Program-made: the position numbers and the translations under genes
Shown here: positions 18,501 to 27,461 of the stretch, piece by piece
How positions within the stretch are numbered: the stretch's first letter is position 1
Layout of the letters: each line of letters opens with the position of its first letter
Notes under the pieces: generated by a model
What the model was told of the DNA's origin: nothing
Database searches by the model: none
Seen by the model: the letters and a program-made list of their open reading frames with translations, nothing else
NCBI RefSeq assembly: GCF_004354045.1
Contig: NZ_SMRT01000009.1
Coordinates: forward strand, 222,665-286,664
Reading direction: 5' to 3'
Length of the DNA: 64,000 nucleotides
Source of the DNA: Paenibacillus piri
GTDB taxonomy: Bacteria; Bacillota; Bacilli; Paenibacillales; NBRC-103111

Positions 18501-21500
18501 GGCCCGGCGGAGGAGCAGCAGCTGCGGTCGCTGGCCAAACAAATTTGGGCATTTTATGAAGATTATGCCGGACAGAGGGATCATTATTTGCCGCCGGACA
18601 ACGTGCAGATCGAGCCCCCCAACGGAGTCGCTCACCGCACGTCCCCGACCAATATCGGATTTTTGCTGACTGCCGCTCTGGCTGCGCGTAATTTCGGGTT
18701 TATCGATACGCCTCAGCTGGTGGAGCGGCTGGAACGTACACTCGGCACTGTCGAACGGCTCGATAAATGGAACGGGCATCTGTACAACTGGTACGATACC
18801 GTCTCGCTTCAAGTGCTGCAGCCGGCATACGTCTCCACCGTGGACTCGGGCAATTTCGTGGCCAGTCTGATGACGGTCAAAGAGGGATTGGCGCATTGGC
18901 TTGAAGCCGGCCTCAAGCGGCAGCCCGCCCGGGCGACGGCCGGCAGCGATGGGGGCTGCGTGGAGTTCGCCGTCGAGCTTGATAAGACGGCTCCCGGAGA
19001 CACGGCGCTGACCGACTTGCCGGGACGTCCGGAATCCGGGGCGGAGGAACGTTCCGAGCCGCTGCATGAGAGCGCTGCGGATTGGCCGGAACGGGGCCGC
19101 AGGCTGATCGAGCGCTTCGAGGCATTGATTGCCGCAACCGATTTCCGGCAGCTGTACGACCATAAGGCGAAATTATTTGTCCTGGGGTATCATGCGGCCA
19201 CCGGCGAACGCGATTCGATCCTTTACGATCTGCTTGCTTCCGAAGCGAGACAGACAAGCTTTGTCGCGATCGCACTTGGGCAAGTATCCGTATCCCATTG
19301 GCTGGCGCTCGGCCGAACGGTGAAAAAGCATGGAAACGAAACGACACTGATCTCGTGGTCCGGTACCATATTCGAATATTTGATGCCGTGGCTGATCATG
19401 CGCACGTATCGAAATACAGTCTGGGAAAGCACTTACCGCGGCGTTGTAAGACGGCAAATCGAATATGCCCGCGAGCGCGGAGTGCCCTTCGGCGTTTCGG
19501 AGTCCGGTTATTATGCGTTCGATTATCAAATGAATTATCAATACCGGGCTTTCGGCGTTCCCGGCCTCGGCTTCAAACGCGGACTCGAACAAGATTTGGT
19601 GTTGGCGCCGTATGCGACGATTATGGCGCTGCCGTTCGCGATGCGCGAAGGCTTGGAGCATTTGAACCGAATGGAGCAGCTTGGGGCGCGCGGAACATAT
19701 GGATTTTACGAGGCGATTGACTATACCGCAGGAAGAATGCCGGAAGGCGACAGCTGCAAGATCATCCGCAGCTTTATGGCGCATCATCAGGGCATGAGCC
19801 TGCTGACTTTGGCCAATGTGCTGCTGCCGGTTAAAATGTACGATTTCTTTCACCGTGATAAACGCGTACAGGCTGCCGAGCTGCTGCTGCAAGAACGCGT
19901 TCCTTCCCGCGACTTCATCGTGACGCGGGAATTGTCGGGACAGTCGCGGATGTCCAAGCCGGAGCCGGCGCAGATTGCCCCGCTTCGGGAATACGTTTCC
20001 GCCCATACTCCCGTACCCGAAGTAAACGTCCATTCGAACGGAGCATTCACAACCGTCGTTTCGAATGGCGGCAGCGGCTTTCTCCGCTTCGAAGGGATGG
20101 CGGTTTCGCGTTGGCGGGAAGACCCGGTATCCGATCCATGGGGAAGCTATATGTATATCCGCGATGTGACGCGGGATAAAGTGTGGTCGCCGACATTCCA
20201 GCCATGCCGCATGCCGTCGGGCAAGCAGCGGGTGCAATTTTCGCAGGAGCGCTCCACATTCTTGAACGAGCAGGAGGATGTGCGGACCGAGCTTGAAATT
20301 TGCGTGTCGCCCGAGTCCAATGCGGAAATCCGTCAATTGACGCTGTCCAATCTGGCAAGCGATGCCCGTATCTTTGAGGTGACGACATTTCTTGAAATCG
20401 CATTGGCGGCTCCCGATGCCGATAAAGCGCATCCGGCATTCACCAAGCTGTTCGTCGAAACGGAGTTCGAGTCCGGAGAGGAATGCTTGCTCGCCCGCAA
20501 GCGCCCCCGGGTTAGCGGGGAGAAGTCGGTCTGGGCGTTTCATACGCTATCGGCGGGCGAACCGTCTCACGGACCGGCGGAATTCGAAACGGACCGGGTC
20601 CGTTTTATCGGCAGAGGGCATACATTATCCAAGCCGAAAGGTATCGATTCGCGGCTCGACGGGACGACAGGTTCCGTAGCCGACCCGGCATTCGTCATGC
20701 GGCGGCGGCTTAGTCTCGGACCGGGCGAACGCATTCGGCTGATCGCTGTAACGGGTGTGGCGGAGACCAGAGAGGATGCGCTGGCAATCGCCCGACAGCT
20801 GTCGCAGAAGCAGCAGGCGGAGCGGACATTCCAGCTGGCCTGGACGCGAAGCCAAATCGAGCTGCAGCATTTGCATGTATCTTCCGCGGATTTGGCGGTT
20901 TATCAGCTGCTGGCCGGGCGCGCGCTATATACGCCGCCATTGCGGCCGGCGCGTGAGAATGGCATAGCCGCGAACCTTAAAGGACAGCCGGGGCTGTGGG
21001 CGTACGGCATTTCCGGCGACCGGCCGGTGCTCATCGCCCGAATAGCAGACACATCGAATCTGGCTTTTATTAAAAAGCTTCTGCTCGGTTACGTCTATTT
21101 GCGGCATAACGGTCTGTCGATTGATCTCGTCATTCTCAACGAATCGGCAGCGGGGTACCAGCAGGACTTGCAGGAAGCTCTTCAGCGTACGAAGGAGCAG
21201 GTTGTCGGGCCGAACAGCGCAGGGCAGGGAGGCGTCCATATTTTGCCCGCAGCCCAAATTCCGGATGAAGACATGGCTTTGCTGTATTCAGTGGGCCGTC
21301 TCGTGCTGCGCGCGGACGGTCCGAGCCTGAAGGCGCAGCTGAAAGCGTCTGCGCCGAACCGTCCGACGAGGGAGCCGCATCCGCTGCAGGCAACGGCTCC
21401 GCTGAACCGGTTCGCGCCGGCAACGTCGGTCGAAGCGGAGGAGCTGCTGTTCTTTAACGGCTCGGGAGGCTTTACGCCGGATGGCAAGGAGTACCGGATC

Positions 21501-23996
21501 ACGCTGAAAAACGGCGGCTATTTGCCGGCTCCATGGATTAATGTAGTGGCGAATCCGAAGTTCGGCTGCCTTGTTTCGGAACTGTACACCGGATATACGT
21601 GGTGGCGGAACAGCCGTGAATGCAAATTGACCCCTTGGTCCAACGATCCCGCTCTCGATCCGCCCGGGGAAGTATGTTACATCCGGGATGAAGCAAGCGG
21701 CGAATATTGGCCGATGGCGCCGACGCGCACGCAAGTGGACATTCCTTTTAAGGTAGCGCACGGACGCGGATATACGCGCTACCAGCATGAGCGCAGCGGT
21801 CTGCTGCAGGAGATGACGGTATTCGTGCCCATGGACGATCCGGTCAAGCTGGTTCGGCTGCGGCTGCAGAACACGACCTCCGAGCAGCGGAAGCTGTCCG
21901 TCACGTATTATGCCGAATGGGTGCTCGGCGTGCATCGCGAAGGGAGCGCGCCGTTCATCGTCACGGAATGGGATGCCGGCAGCCGGCTGCTGCTCGCGCG
22001 CAATGCGTATCAGGAAAATTTCCGCGATGCGACGGCTTTCTTGACCGTGCATCCGGAATTTGAAATGCCAGCGGAATCGGCGCGCCCGAATTCGAACGCG
22101 TCCGCACTGCCGGCAAATTCAAATCCGGGAGCATCGGCGGAGCCGGAGCGTCCAGGCCGTCAGACGCTGTCTTCGGAACCGGATGAGGCATTGTCCTGGA
22201 CGGGAGACCGTCTCGAATTTATTGGACGAAACCGTACCTTTGAGCGTCCCGCGGCGATGGACAGGGTTCGTTTGTCGGGCGCGACCGGTCCGTCGTACGA
22301 CGGATGTGGTGCGGTGCAAACTAAATTGGTCTTGGAGCCGAACTCGGAACAGACCGTTTATATATTGATGGGCTGCGAAGCTAGCCGCGAGGAGACTGTC
22401 CGGCTAGCTCACAAATATCGCCAGCCCGGCGCCTGCGAGCGGGCTTTCGCGGATGTGCAAAGCTTTTGGGACGGCGTGCTGGGGACGATTACCGTCGCAA
22501 CCCCGAGCCCGGAGATGGATGTCATGCTGAACAATTGGCTGCTCTATCAGTCGCTTGCTTGCCGAATGTGGGCGCGCACCGCCTTTTATCAGGCGGGCGG
22601 CGCTTACGGCTTCCGCGACCAGCTTCAAGATTCGCTGTCGCTGCTGCACAGTCGTCCCGACTTGACGCGGACACAACTATTGCTTCACGCCGCGCATCAG
22701 TATGTGGAGGGCGATGTGCAGCATTGGTGGCATGAGGAGACGGAACGAGGCATCCGTACCCGCTTCTCCGACGATTTGCTGTGGCTGCCTTATGCGGTGG
22801 CCCGCTATATCGAGCATACCGGGGACGACAGCGTGCTGGACGAAACGGTGCCGTTTCTGCACAGCGAGCCGTTGGCGGAAAACGAGCATGAGCGTTACGA
22901 GTCAACGATACGGTCCGGCCAGAGCGGGACGGTATACGAACACTGTCTGCGCGCATTGGACCGGGCGCTGCGCTTTGGCGAGCATGGGCTGCCGCTGATC
23001 GGCATCGGAGACTGGAATGACGGGATGAGCCTCGTCGGCGCCGAAGGCCGCGGCGAGAGCGTATGGCTCGGCTGGTTTCTGGGCGACGTGCTGCGGCGGA
23101 TGGCCGAATTATGCGAGCGCAGAGACGAGCATGAGCGGGCGGAGCGTTACCGCGGCGAGCGCCGGAATCTGACAGCCTCGCTCAATGAACAAGGCTGGGA
23201 CGGACAATGGTACCGGCGCGCTTTTACCGATGCCGGACAATGGCTCGGGTCCGTCCATAACGGGGAATGCCGCATCGATTCCATTGCCCAGTCGTGGTCC
23301 GTCATCTCCGGAATGGCGGCGGAAGATAAAGCGCAGCAGGCGATGCGTTCATTCGACCGCGAGCTTGTAAACCGCAGTTTGTCGATCGCCCACATCCTGA
23401 CCCCGCCGTTCGACCGTACGGAGCCAAGCCCGGGATACATTCAAGGCTACCCTCCCGGCATTCGCGAGAACGGCGGCCAGTATACGCACGGCGTCATTTG
23501 GAGCATTATTGCCTGGTGCGGGTTAAAGGACGGCGACAAGGCGTTCGAATTGTTCCACATGCTGAACCCGGTCATGCATACAAGGACGCCGGCGGAAGTA
23601 CGGCAGTATGCCGGCGAGCCGTACGTTATGGCGGCGGACGTCTATTCGGAGAAGCCCCATCGCGGGCATGCCGGCTGGACATGGTATACCGGCGCCGCGG
23701 GCTGGATGTATCAGGCCGGCGTCGAATGGATTCTCGGCCTGCAGCGCAGGGGTGACCGTTTGTTCATCCGTCCGTGCATTCCGAGCGAATGGCCGGGGTT
23801 TTCGGCCACTTACCGTTACGGCGGCACGGAATACCGCATTGCCGTCAAAAATCCGTCGCATCGATCGGGCGGAGGAACGATGCTGACGATCGACGGGCAG
23901 GAAGTCAGCCTTGACGGGCACGCCGACTATGTGGACGGTCCTTACATCCGTTTGCAGGACGACGGACAAGCCCACAGCATCGAATTGATTATATGA
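15519..23996 (+). CDS. Cyclic beta-1,2-glucan synthase-like protein (GT84 + glucoamylase-like + GH94)
   Basis: A 2,825-residue protein with the NdvB/ChvB plan. After a cytosolic N-terminal region (1-410) come membrane segments (about 415-470). A processive glycosyltransferase domain follows, with DADTQ near residue 634 and an (R/Q)xxRW-type motif KRMHRWVRGDWQ near 778. More membrane segments lie at about 825-865 and 945-985, then a glucoamylase-like (DUF3131-type) domain at about 1025-1450 (NGVAHRTSPTN at 1034, MAHHQGMSL at 1421). Two long beta-sandwich regions lead into a C-terminal GH94 phosphorylase-like (alpha/alpha)6 domain with GFRDQLQD near 2364. In rhizobia this enzyme builds linear beta-1,2-glucan from UDP-glucose on a protein primer, then trims and cyclises it. 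The frame is open to 15453, but the ATG at 15519 has GGAGGGG in front. It is transcribed alone and ended by a hairpin. Confidence 0.88.
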   Translation: MGYNMDKLCQQARELALQHTPSVERSRPSYLWKQFDEHIEKLREFAASLHNNPASCSQPAEEWLLDNMEFIEEQALDVKDQASDRLLGYLPRLRKNGILRVHSLCDDYLEQAEGVLNEETFVSYINAYQEISALTLSEARSIPLFLRIALVGRLAATMELVRDRREVCLEVERLLARIGPAGLNPEAINAELEAAGQSVPLAGPWIVHLIGHLRELADDSASVREWLVCKFENGAEDLDRIVSYEHQLQAAFQVKAGNLISSLRKNERRDWNELFERISLTDRTLRQEGTGVYPKLDYSSRNEMLRRVEILARRMRVPENLLAAQSVELANEEIERTGAGLQPGERSEAAGGKSISGSGTGGSGAVTAMADALSRAAFAAYFLYEPAGIRRLIQSLQTCSKPRRLPEAGVLQRTSSAYFTMLMGLFLLAIIAAGLWIGGGNGYTAAGWVAVVLALAFPASEWVITWLHFAIERVFRPRPLLRYDFSDGVPSEAATMVVIPVIWSTPEEAEELTDRLEIHYLANRDSNIHYALLGDYTDAAEEKRPEDEALMAFAKARIDELNRKYSASGETTFHLYQRRRQWNACEDVFMGWERKRGKLVEFVELLKGSKETSYDFMIGDTGVLPRIRYIITLDADTQLPLGSAQRMIGTMHLPYNRPRLNETRTRVVEGYGVLQPRIGISHESAMRSRLAYLWSEPGLDPYAFAASDPYQDAMDQGIFTGKGIFDVDVFAELLCERIPENTVLSHDLLEGGFLRAALLSDIELIDDHPSKFLAYQKRMHRWVRGDWQLLCWLFPRVCDRRGQLSPVDLSAITRWQIIDNLRRSLLPIAYFIITALALTVLPGSSGRWLTVIGATMLLPVFRQIFHLRGAVRHPRRIASTALHVLMDVWTMPYQCAMLLDAIGKTLYRLLISKRRMLEWTSSSQIERSNNGGRQLALLGVRGGYVWILLFALISVLQHQRGLLWFGLAVSLFWALAPFAVRWLDQPLRQDEQPLGPAEEQQLRSLAKQIWAFYEDYAGQRDHYLPPDNVQIEPPNGVAHRTSPTNIGFLLTAALAARNFGFIDTPQLVERLERTLGTVERLDKWNGHLYNWYDTVSLQVLQPAYVSTVDSGNFVASLMTVKEGLAHWLEAGLKRQPARATAGSDGGCVEFAVELDKTAPGDTALTDLPGRPESGAEERSEPLHESAADWPERGRRLIERFEALIAATDFRQLYDHKAKLFVLGYHAATGERDSILYDLLASEARQTSFVAIALGQVSVSHWLALGRTVKKHGNETTLISWSGTIFEYLMPWLIMRTYRNTVWESTYRGVVRRQIEYARERGVPFGVSESGYYAFDYQMNYQYRAFGVPGLGFKRGLEQDLVLAPYATIMALPFAMREGLEHLNRMEQLGARGTYGFYEAIDYTAGRMPEGDSCKIIRSFMAHHQGMSLLTLANVLLPVKMYDFFHRDKRVQAAELLLQERVPSRDFIVTRELSGQSRMSKPEPAQIAPLREYVSAHTPVPEVNVHSNGAFTTVVSNGGSGFLRFEGMAVSRWREDPVSDPWGSYMYIRDVTRDKVWSPTFQPCRMPSGKQRVQFSQERSTFLNEQEDVRTELEICVSPESNAEIRQLTLSNLASDARIFEVTTFLEIALAAPDADKAHPAFTKLFVETEFESGEECLLARKRPRVSGEKSVWAFHTLSAGEPSHGPAEFETDRVRFIGRGHTLSKPKGIDSRLDGTTGSVADPAFVMRRRLSLGPGERIRLIAVTGVAETREDALAIARQLSQKQQAERTFQLAWTRSQIELQHLHVSSADLAVYQLLAGRALYTPPLRPARENGIAANLKGQPGLWAYGISGDRPVLIARIADTSNLAFIKKLLLGYVYLRHNGLSIDLVILNESAAGYQQDLQEALQRTKEQVVGPNSAGQGGVHILPAAQIPDEDMALLYSVGRLVLRADGPSLKAQLKASAPNRPTREPHPLQATAPLNRFAPATSVEAEELLFFNGSGGFTPDGKEYRITLKNGGYLPAPWINVVANPKFGCLVSELYTGYTWWRNSRECKLTPWSNDPALDPPGEVCYIRDEASGEYWPMAPTRTQVDIPFKVAHGRGYTRYQHERSGLLQEMTVFVPMDDPVKLVRLRLQNTTSEQRKLSVTYYAEWVLGVHREGSAPFIVTEWDAGSRLLLARNAYQENFRDATAFLTVHPEFEMPAESARPNSNASALPANSNPGASAEPERPGRQTLSSEPDEALSWTGDRLEFIGRNRTFERPAAMDRVRLSGATGPSYDGCGAVQTKLVLEPNSEQTVYILMGCEASREETVRLAHKYRQPGACERAFADVQSFWDGVLGTITVATPSPEMDVMLNNWLLYQSLACRMWARTAFYQAGGAYGFRDQLQDSLSLLHSRPDLTRTQLLLHAAHQYVEGDVQHWWHEETERGIRTRFSDDLLWLPYAVARYIEHTGDDSVLDETVPFLHSEPLAENEHERYESTIRSGQSGTVYEHCLRALDRALRFGEHGLPLIGIGDWNDGMSLVGAEGRGESVWLGWFLGDVLRRMAELCERRDEHERAERYRGERRNLTASLNEQGWDGQWYRRAFTDAGQWLGSVHNGECRIDSIAQSWSVISGMAAEDKAQQAMRSFDRELVNRSLSIAHILTPPFDRTEPSPGYIQGYPPGIRENGGQYTHGVIWSIIAWCGLKDGDKAFELFHMLNPVMHTRTPAEVRQYAGEPYVMAADVYSEKPHRGHAGWTWYTGAAGWMYQAGVEWILGLQRRGDRLFIRPCIPSEWPGFSATYRYGGTEYRIAVKNPSHRSGGGTMLTIDGQEVSLDGHADYVDGPYIRLQDDGQAHSIELII

Positions 23997-24004
23997 ATAA
24001 TGGA

Positions 24005-24051
24005 AGGCTATCCCGGCAGTCATGTGCATGCTCGCAGGGGTAGCTTTTTTT
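24005..24051 (+). terminator. Terminator of the glucan synthase gene
   Basis: GGCTATCCC pairs imperfectly with GGGGTAGCT around an inner region that can also fold, followed by a run of eight T. It starts 9 bases after the stop codon. Confidence 0.65.
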
Positions 24052-24209
24052 CATTCCCCGTAGCCGCGGATCCGGAAAAATAATAATGAACGAAGGTCAA
24101 CAAAGTTTAATAATGTGACGGAGAGATGAGTATAGATAAAGTAGCTATACTGCCGAAACGGCATGTCGGCAGAGATCAACCAAACTATCGGACAGAGGAG
24201 AATGATGGA

Positions 24210-24572
24210 ATGGCGACGATTACCGATCTTAGAATGCAGGACCCGGCGAGGCTGTTGAATATGGATTGGGGTAAAATCCAATGGCTTTGCGGACAGGATA
24301 TCGACCCGGCAGCGGAGATGACATTCGGCATGGTATACATACATGCGGGACAGTCCAACAGCAGACATATTCATCCGAACTGTGAAGAAATCATTTTTGT
24401 ACTGTCCGGCGAATGCGATCATACGCTGGGGGACGAAGTATTTCACCTTGAGCCCGGCATGATGCTGCGAATTCCGCGCAATATTCCGCACAACGCGACA
24501 ACAACCAGCTGGGAGCCGTGCCGGATGATCATCGCATACTCATCCCCTGACCGGCAGACGATCGGGGAATAA
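24210..24572 (+). CDS. Cupin-domain protein
   Basis: A 120-residue single-domain cupin. Motif 1 carries metal ligands H53, H55 and E59/60 (SRHIHPNCEE), and motif 2 carries H94 (PRNIPHN). Small cupins of this type bind or isomerise sugars, or act as dioxygenases or ligand sensors. The frame is open to an ATG at 24126; the ATG at 24210 is preceded by AGAGGAG at the right distance. It sits between the glucan synthase and the ADP-ribosylglycohydrolase operon and may belong with sugar use, but no specific substrate can be named. Confidence 0.82.
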   Translation: MATITDLRMQDPARLLNMDWGKIQWLCGQDIDPAAEMTFGMVYIHAGQSNSRHIHPNCEEIIFVLSGECDHTLGDEVFHLEPGMMLRIPRNIPHNATTTSWEPCRMIIAYSSPDRQTIGE

Positions 24573-24766
24573 GCGGTTTCTCCGGCCGGCCGATCGATGG
24601 GCAACGGGCGCGAACAAGTGAAAGACGCGGAGCGCCTTATTCGCAGCCGCGAAGCTTATGTGACTGCCGCTGCAAGCATGTCATACGGGGATCGCGGTTC
24701 GCCGCTCCGTTCGATTCCGCACCCGTTTCAGAACCGGCGCAATTGCGCGTGGTGTTATACAAGGAG

Positions 24767-24793
24767 CTGGCCGACGGCCAGTCTTTTCTTTTC
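24767..24793 (+). terminator. Rho-independent terminator-like hairpin
   Basis: A 6-bp stem CTGGCC/GGCCAG with a 3-base loop is followed by TCTTTTCTTTTC. It would end the cupin transcript about 195 bases after its stop codon. Confidence 0.55.
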
Positions 24794-25039
24794 GGACTCT
24801 GCTGCAGGCAGGCCCGGCTGCCGTCCCATATTATGGGCGGCCGGCTTCAAAAGACGAAATTGAATCTTCATGCAGAAGTACTAAATTGGTTCAGGCAGAA
24901 TACATTTAGTAAGGAAAACCGATTTCCTAAACCGATTGCTTGATTGCCGTTCAACCGGATTTCCAACTGAACCGCAAATTTGCATTATCGCATACAAACG
25001 AATGTTGTCGGTTGACGGAGAATGAATCGAGGCAATTCA

Positions 25040-25053
25040 AGGAAGCGCTTACA
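25040..25053. promoter_or_regulatory. cre-like catabolite repression site
   Basis: AGGAAGCGCTTACA matches the Bacillus cre consensus TGNAANCGNWNNCW at all but the first fixed base. It lies about 55 bases before the first gene of the sugar operon, a position suited to CcpA repression by glucose. Confidence 0.5.
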
Positions 25054-25106
25054 TTGTCTAAGATTTATACGGGTTTATCAATTTGACAAAGGAGGCTGAA
25101 AAAAAG

Positions 25107-26204
25107 ATGAATGCACTGTTTTCCAAAATTTACGGCTGCGAGGCATGCGGCACCATCGGCAACTCGATGGGAGATGTGACGGAAGGGCTGTCATACCATG
25201 AAATCGAGGCGAAGTACGGCTTCGTCGACACATTTTACGAGCAGCACAAGAAGGAGCATATCCGTCATGCCGATCTGGGTCCCGTCTTCCATTACAAGGA
25301 GCATTACCGTCCGCCGGGGACTACGGAAGACGGAATGGAGCGCCACCGCTTGTGCACCAGCGCGATTTTGAACAAAGGCGGCCGCATCGATATTATCGAC
25401 TTGGCCAAAACATGGGCCGCGGAAATCGACCCGGCCAAATTCGGCTATCTGCTCGGGCCGCAGGATCAAATTATTTATTACTCCATTCAGGCGGGCGTGC
25501 CGCCGTGGGAGGTGGGCAAATTCGCCTCATGGCCGACGCTGATCGGCACTTCGAAGATGATCATGCCCGTCGGTATGGTCAACGCCTGCAACCCGCAGCA
25601 GGCCGCCCAGGACGCGTTCGAGCTCGGCAGAATCAAGGATCAGCGCGGCGTGCCGGGCAACTACTCGCTGGAGGTATGCGCCGCCATCGCCGCAGCGACC
25701 GCCGAGGCGTTCAAGCCGACAGCGACCGTCGCGAGCATTATCGATACGGCGCTCTCCTATTTGACCGAGGTTCCGCTGAAGGAAGTGCAGCAGGGGCTGC
25801 ACTGGGCGGAGCAGGCGGACAGCTGGAAGGATCTTCGTCCGCTGTATGCCGAACACTATGCCGGCAAGCGCATTTCCAACGCGGTCGAGATATTGTCCGG
25901 CGGGCTGGCCTGTTTCCTGATGGCCGACGGACGGCCGCGCGAGGCACTGTTGTACGCCGTCAATCTCGGGCGGGATACGGATTGCAAAGCATATGTAGCG
26001 GGCGGGCTGGCCGGAGCGCTGCGCGGCATCGAAGCCGTACCGGCCGATTGGGTTCGGACGATCGAGGAGGTGGCGACCAACGACCCTTGGAGCGTCTCCC
26101 GGCGGACGGCGAAGCAGGCGGCGGAAGGGCTGTACCAGGCCGCCATCCATACGATGAACGAGATGCAAAGAGTCGTTTCCGAGCTTGACGCGCAGAGCCG
26201 CTGA
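25107..26204 (+). CDS. ADP-ribosylglycohydrolase-family protein, paralogue 1
   Basis: A 365-residue all-helical protein of the ADP-ribosylglycohydrolase (DraG/ARH) family. The N-terminal GTIGNSMGD (15-23) stands for the usual G-DA-G motif. TTEDG (72-76) replaces the TDD metal motif, with Glu for the first Asp. GRDTDCKAYVAG (288-299) is the C-terminal GDTDT-type metal motif followed by the Ala/Gly-rich helix. The classical enzymes use two Mg ions to split N-glycosidic bonds between ribose and a protein side chain. Here the gene heads an operon with a sugar importer, an oxidoreductase and a sugar isomerase, so it more likely cleaves an imported small glycoside. AAAGGAGG fixes the ATG at 25107 rather than the TTG at 25083. 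Confidence 0.85.
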   Translation: MNALFSKIYGCEACGTIGNSMGDVTEGLSYHEIEAKYGFVDTFYEQHKKEHIRHADLGPVFHYKEHYRPPGTTEDGMERHRLCTSAILNKGGRIDIIDLAKTWAAEIDPAKFGYLLGPQDQIIYYSIQAGVPPWEVGKFASWPTLIGTSKMIMPVGMVNACNPQQAAQDAFELGRIKDQRGVPGNYSLEVCAAIAAATAEAFKPTATVASIIDTALSYLTEVPLKEVQQGLHWAEQADSWKDLRPLYAEHYAGKRISNAVEILSGGLACFLMADGRPREALLYAVNLGRDTDCKAYVAGGLAGALRGIEAVPADWVRTIEEVATNDPWSVSRRTAKQAAEGLYQAAIHTMNEMQRVVSELDAQSR

Positions 26205-26228
26205 CTATAAATAGGGAGGGTACCTACG

Positions 26229-27329
26229 ATGACGAAATTGTTTGAGCGGATTTACGGCTGCGAGGCGGCAGGTACGATTGCCAACGCGATGGGCGATGTT
26301 CCGGAAGGTTATACGTATAAGCAGATTGAAGAAAAATGGGGCTTCATCGATACATGCCTGCCTCAATTTCGTGACGCGAGAGTTCGTAAAAACACATGGG
26401 GGCTTGGACCCGATCTGATCAGCCATGCCCACCATAGACCCGCAGGCATGACGGAGGACGGTATGGAACGGCATCGTCTCGTGACCAGTGCCATTATCCG
26501 GAAGGGCGGAAGAATCGATATTATCGATTTGGCCAAATCGTGGGTGGAGCATATCGATCCGGCCAAATTCGGCTTCTCGCTCGGGCCGCAGGATCAAGTT
26601 ATTTATTACTCGCTGAAAGCCGGCATACCGCCCTGGGAAGTGGGCAAGTTCGCCTCGTGGCCGGGCTTTATCGGCACGACCAAAATGATAATGCCGGTCG
26701 GCATGGTGAACGCCTGCAATCCCGAGCAGGCGGCCAAGGACGCCTTGGAGCTCGGCAGAATCAAGGATGTGCGGGGCGTGCCGGGCAATTATGCGCTTGA
26801 GGTTTGCGCCGCTGTGGCCGCTGCGGCGGCCGAGGCGCTGCGTCCGGAAGCATCCGTCGACGGAATCATCGATGTTGCGCTGTCTTGCCTCTCCGAGGTG
26901 CCGCGCAAGGAGGTGGAGCTCGGCCTCGGCTGGGCCAAAAACGCCGACAGCTGGAAAGATCTGAGGCCGCTGTACGACGACAAGTACAGAGGCTTTCCGA
27001 TGTCCAATGCGGTAGAGATGCTCTCGGCGGGGCTGGCCTGCTTCTGGATCGCCGATGGCCGGCCCAAGGAGACGATCCTGTATGCCGTCAATTTGGGCCG
27101 CGATACCGACTGCAAAGCGTATATCGGCGCCAGCCTGGCGGGAGCGCTGCACGGAATCGGGGCGGTGCCGGCCGACTGGGTGCAAACGGTCGAATATGCG
27201 GCGGCCAACGACCCGTACACCGTCTCGAGACGCACCGCCCGGGAAGCGGCCGAAGGCATCTACGAGGCGGCCTTGAATACGCTGGAGCAGCAGCGGAATA
27301 CGGTCGAATCGCTTAAGCAGCTGCTTTGA
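26229..27329 (+). CDS. ADP-ribosylglycohydrolase-family protein, paralogue 2
   Basis: A 366-residue tandem paralogue of the protein before it, judged by eye to be about two-thirds identical along its whole length. It keeps TED at 75-77 and GRDTDCKAY near residues 289-297. The central blocks are nearly unchanged (GPQDQVIYYSLKAG, PPWEVGKFASWP, MIMPVGMVNACNP). The most divergent part is residues 40-65, where paralogue 1 is His/Lys-rich and this one reads RDARVRKNTWGLG. That loop may set different substrate choice. The gap between the two genes is 24 bases with GGGAGGG before the ATG. The pair arose by duplication and both copies look intact. Confidence 0.85.
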   Translation: MTKLFERIYGCEAAGTIANAMGDVPEGYTYKQIEEKWGFIDTCLPQFRDARVRKNTWGLGPDLISHAHHRPAGMTEDGMERHRLVTSAIIRKGGRIDIIDLAKSWVEHIDPAKFGFSLGPQDQVIYYSLKAGIPPWEVGKFASWPGFIGTTKMIMPVGMVNACNPEQAAKDALELGRIKDVRGVPGNYALEVCAAVAAAAAEALRPEASVDGIIDVALSCLSEVPRKEVELGLGWAKNADSWKDLRPLYDDKYRGFPMSNAVEMLSAGLACFWIADGRPKETILYAVNLGRDTDCKAYIGASLAGALHGIGAVPADWVQTVEYAAANDPYTVSRRTAREAAEGIYEAALNTLEQQRNTVESLKQLL

Positions 27330-27461
27330 TAGTCACGCAGCCGCAGCCGTCCGAACGATCCGCCGCCGGCGCAGCGGGCATTTGTCGCTTGACGTCTTAG
27401 ACCGAAGCCGGGATTTAAGCATAAAATGTGATCCGGCCAAGCAAGGAAAGGGGGACTATCG

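Larger units (their letters stand above)
24573..25106 (+). other. 534-base intergenic region before the ADP-ribosylglycohydrolase operon
   Basis: No convincing gene. CTGGCC-GAC-GGCCAG followed by TCTTTTCTTTTC at 24767-24793 looks like a terminator, and a cre-like site lies at 25040-25053. The stretch 24840-24990 is AT-rich and probably holds the operon promoter. Short open frames here have no ribosome binding sites. Confidence 0.6.

Noticed and set aside
19173..20543. 456-codon open frame on the minus strand inside the glucan synthase gene
   Set aside because: It lies fully antisense to a strongly supported gene, has no domain-like sequence and is rich in Arg, His and Pro, as expected for a shadow frame of GC-rich coding DNA.
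24597..24863. 88-codon frame between the cupin and ADP-ribosylglycohydrolase genes
   Set aside because: No ribosome binding site, a terminator-like hairpin inside it and no protein-like pattern.
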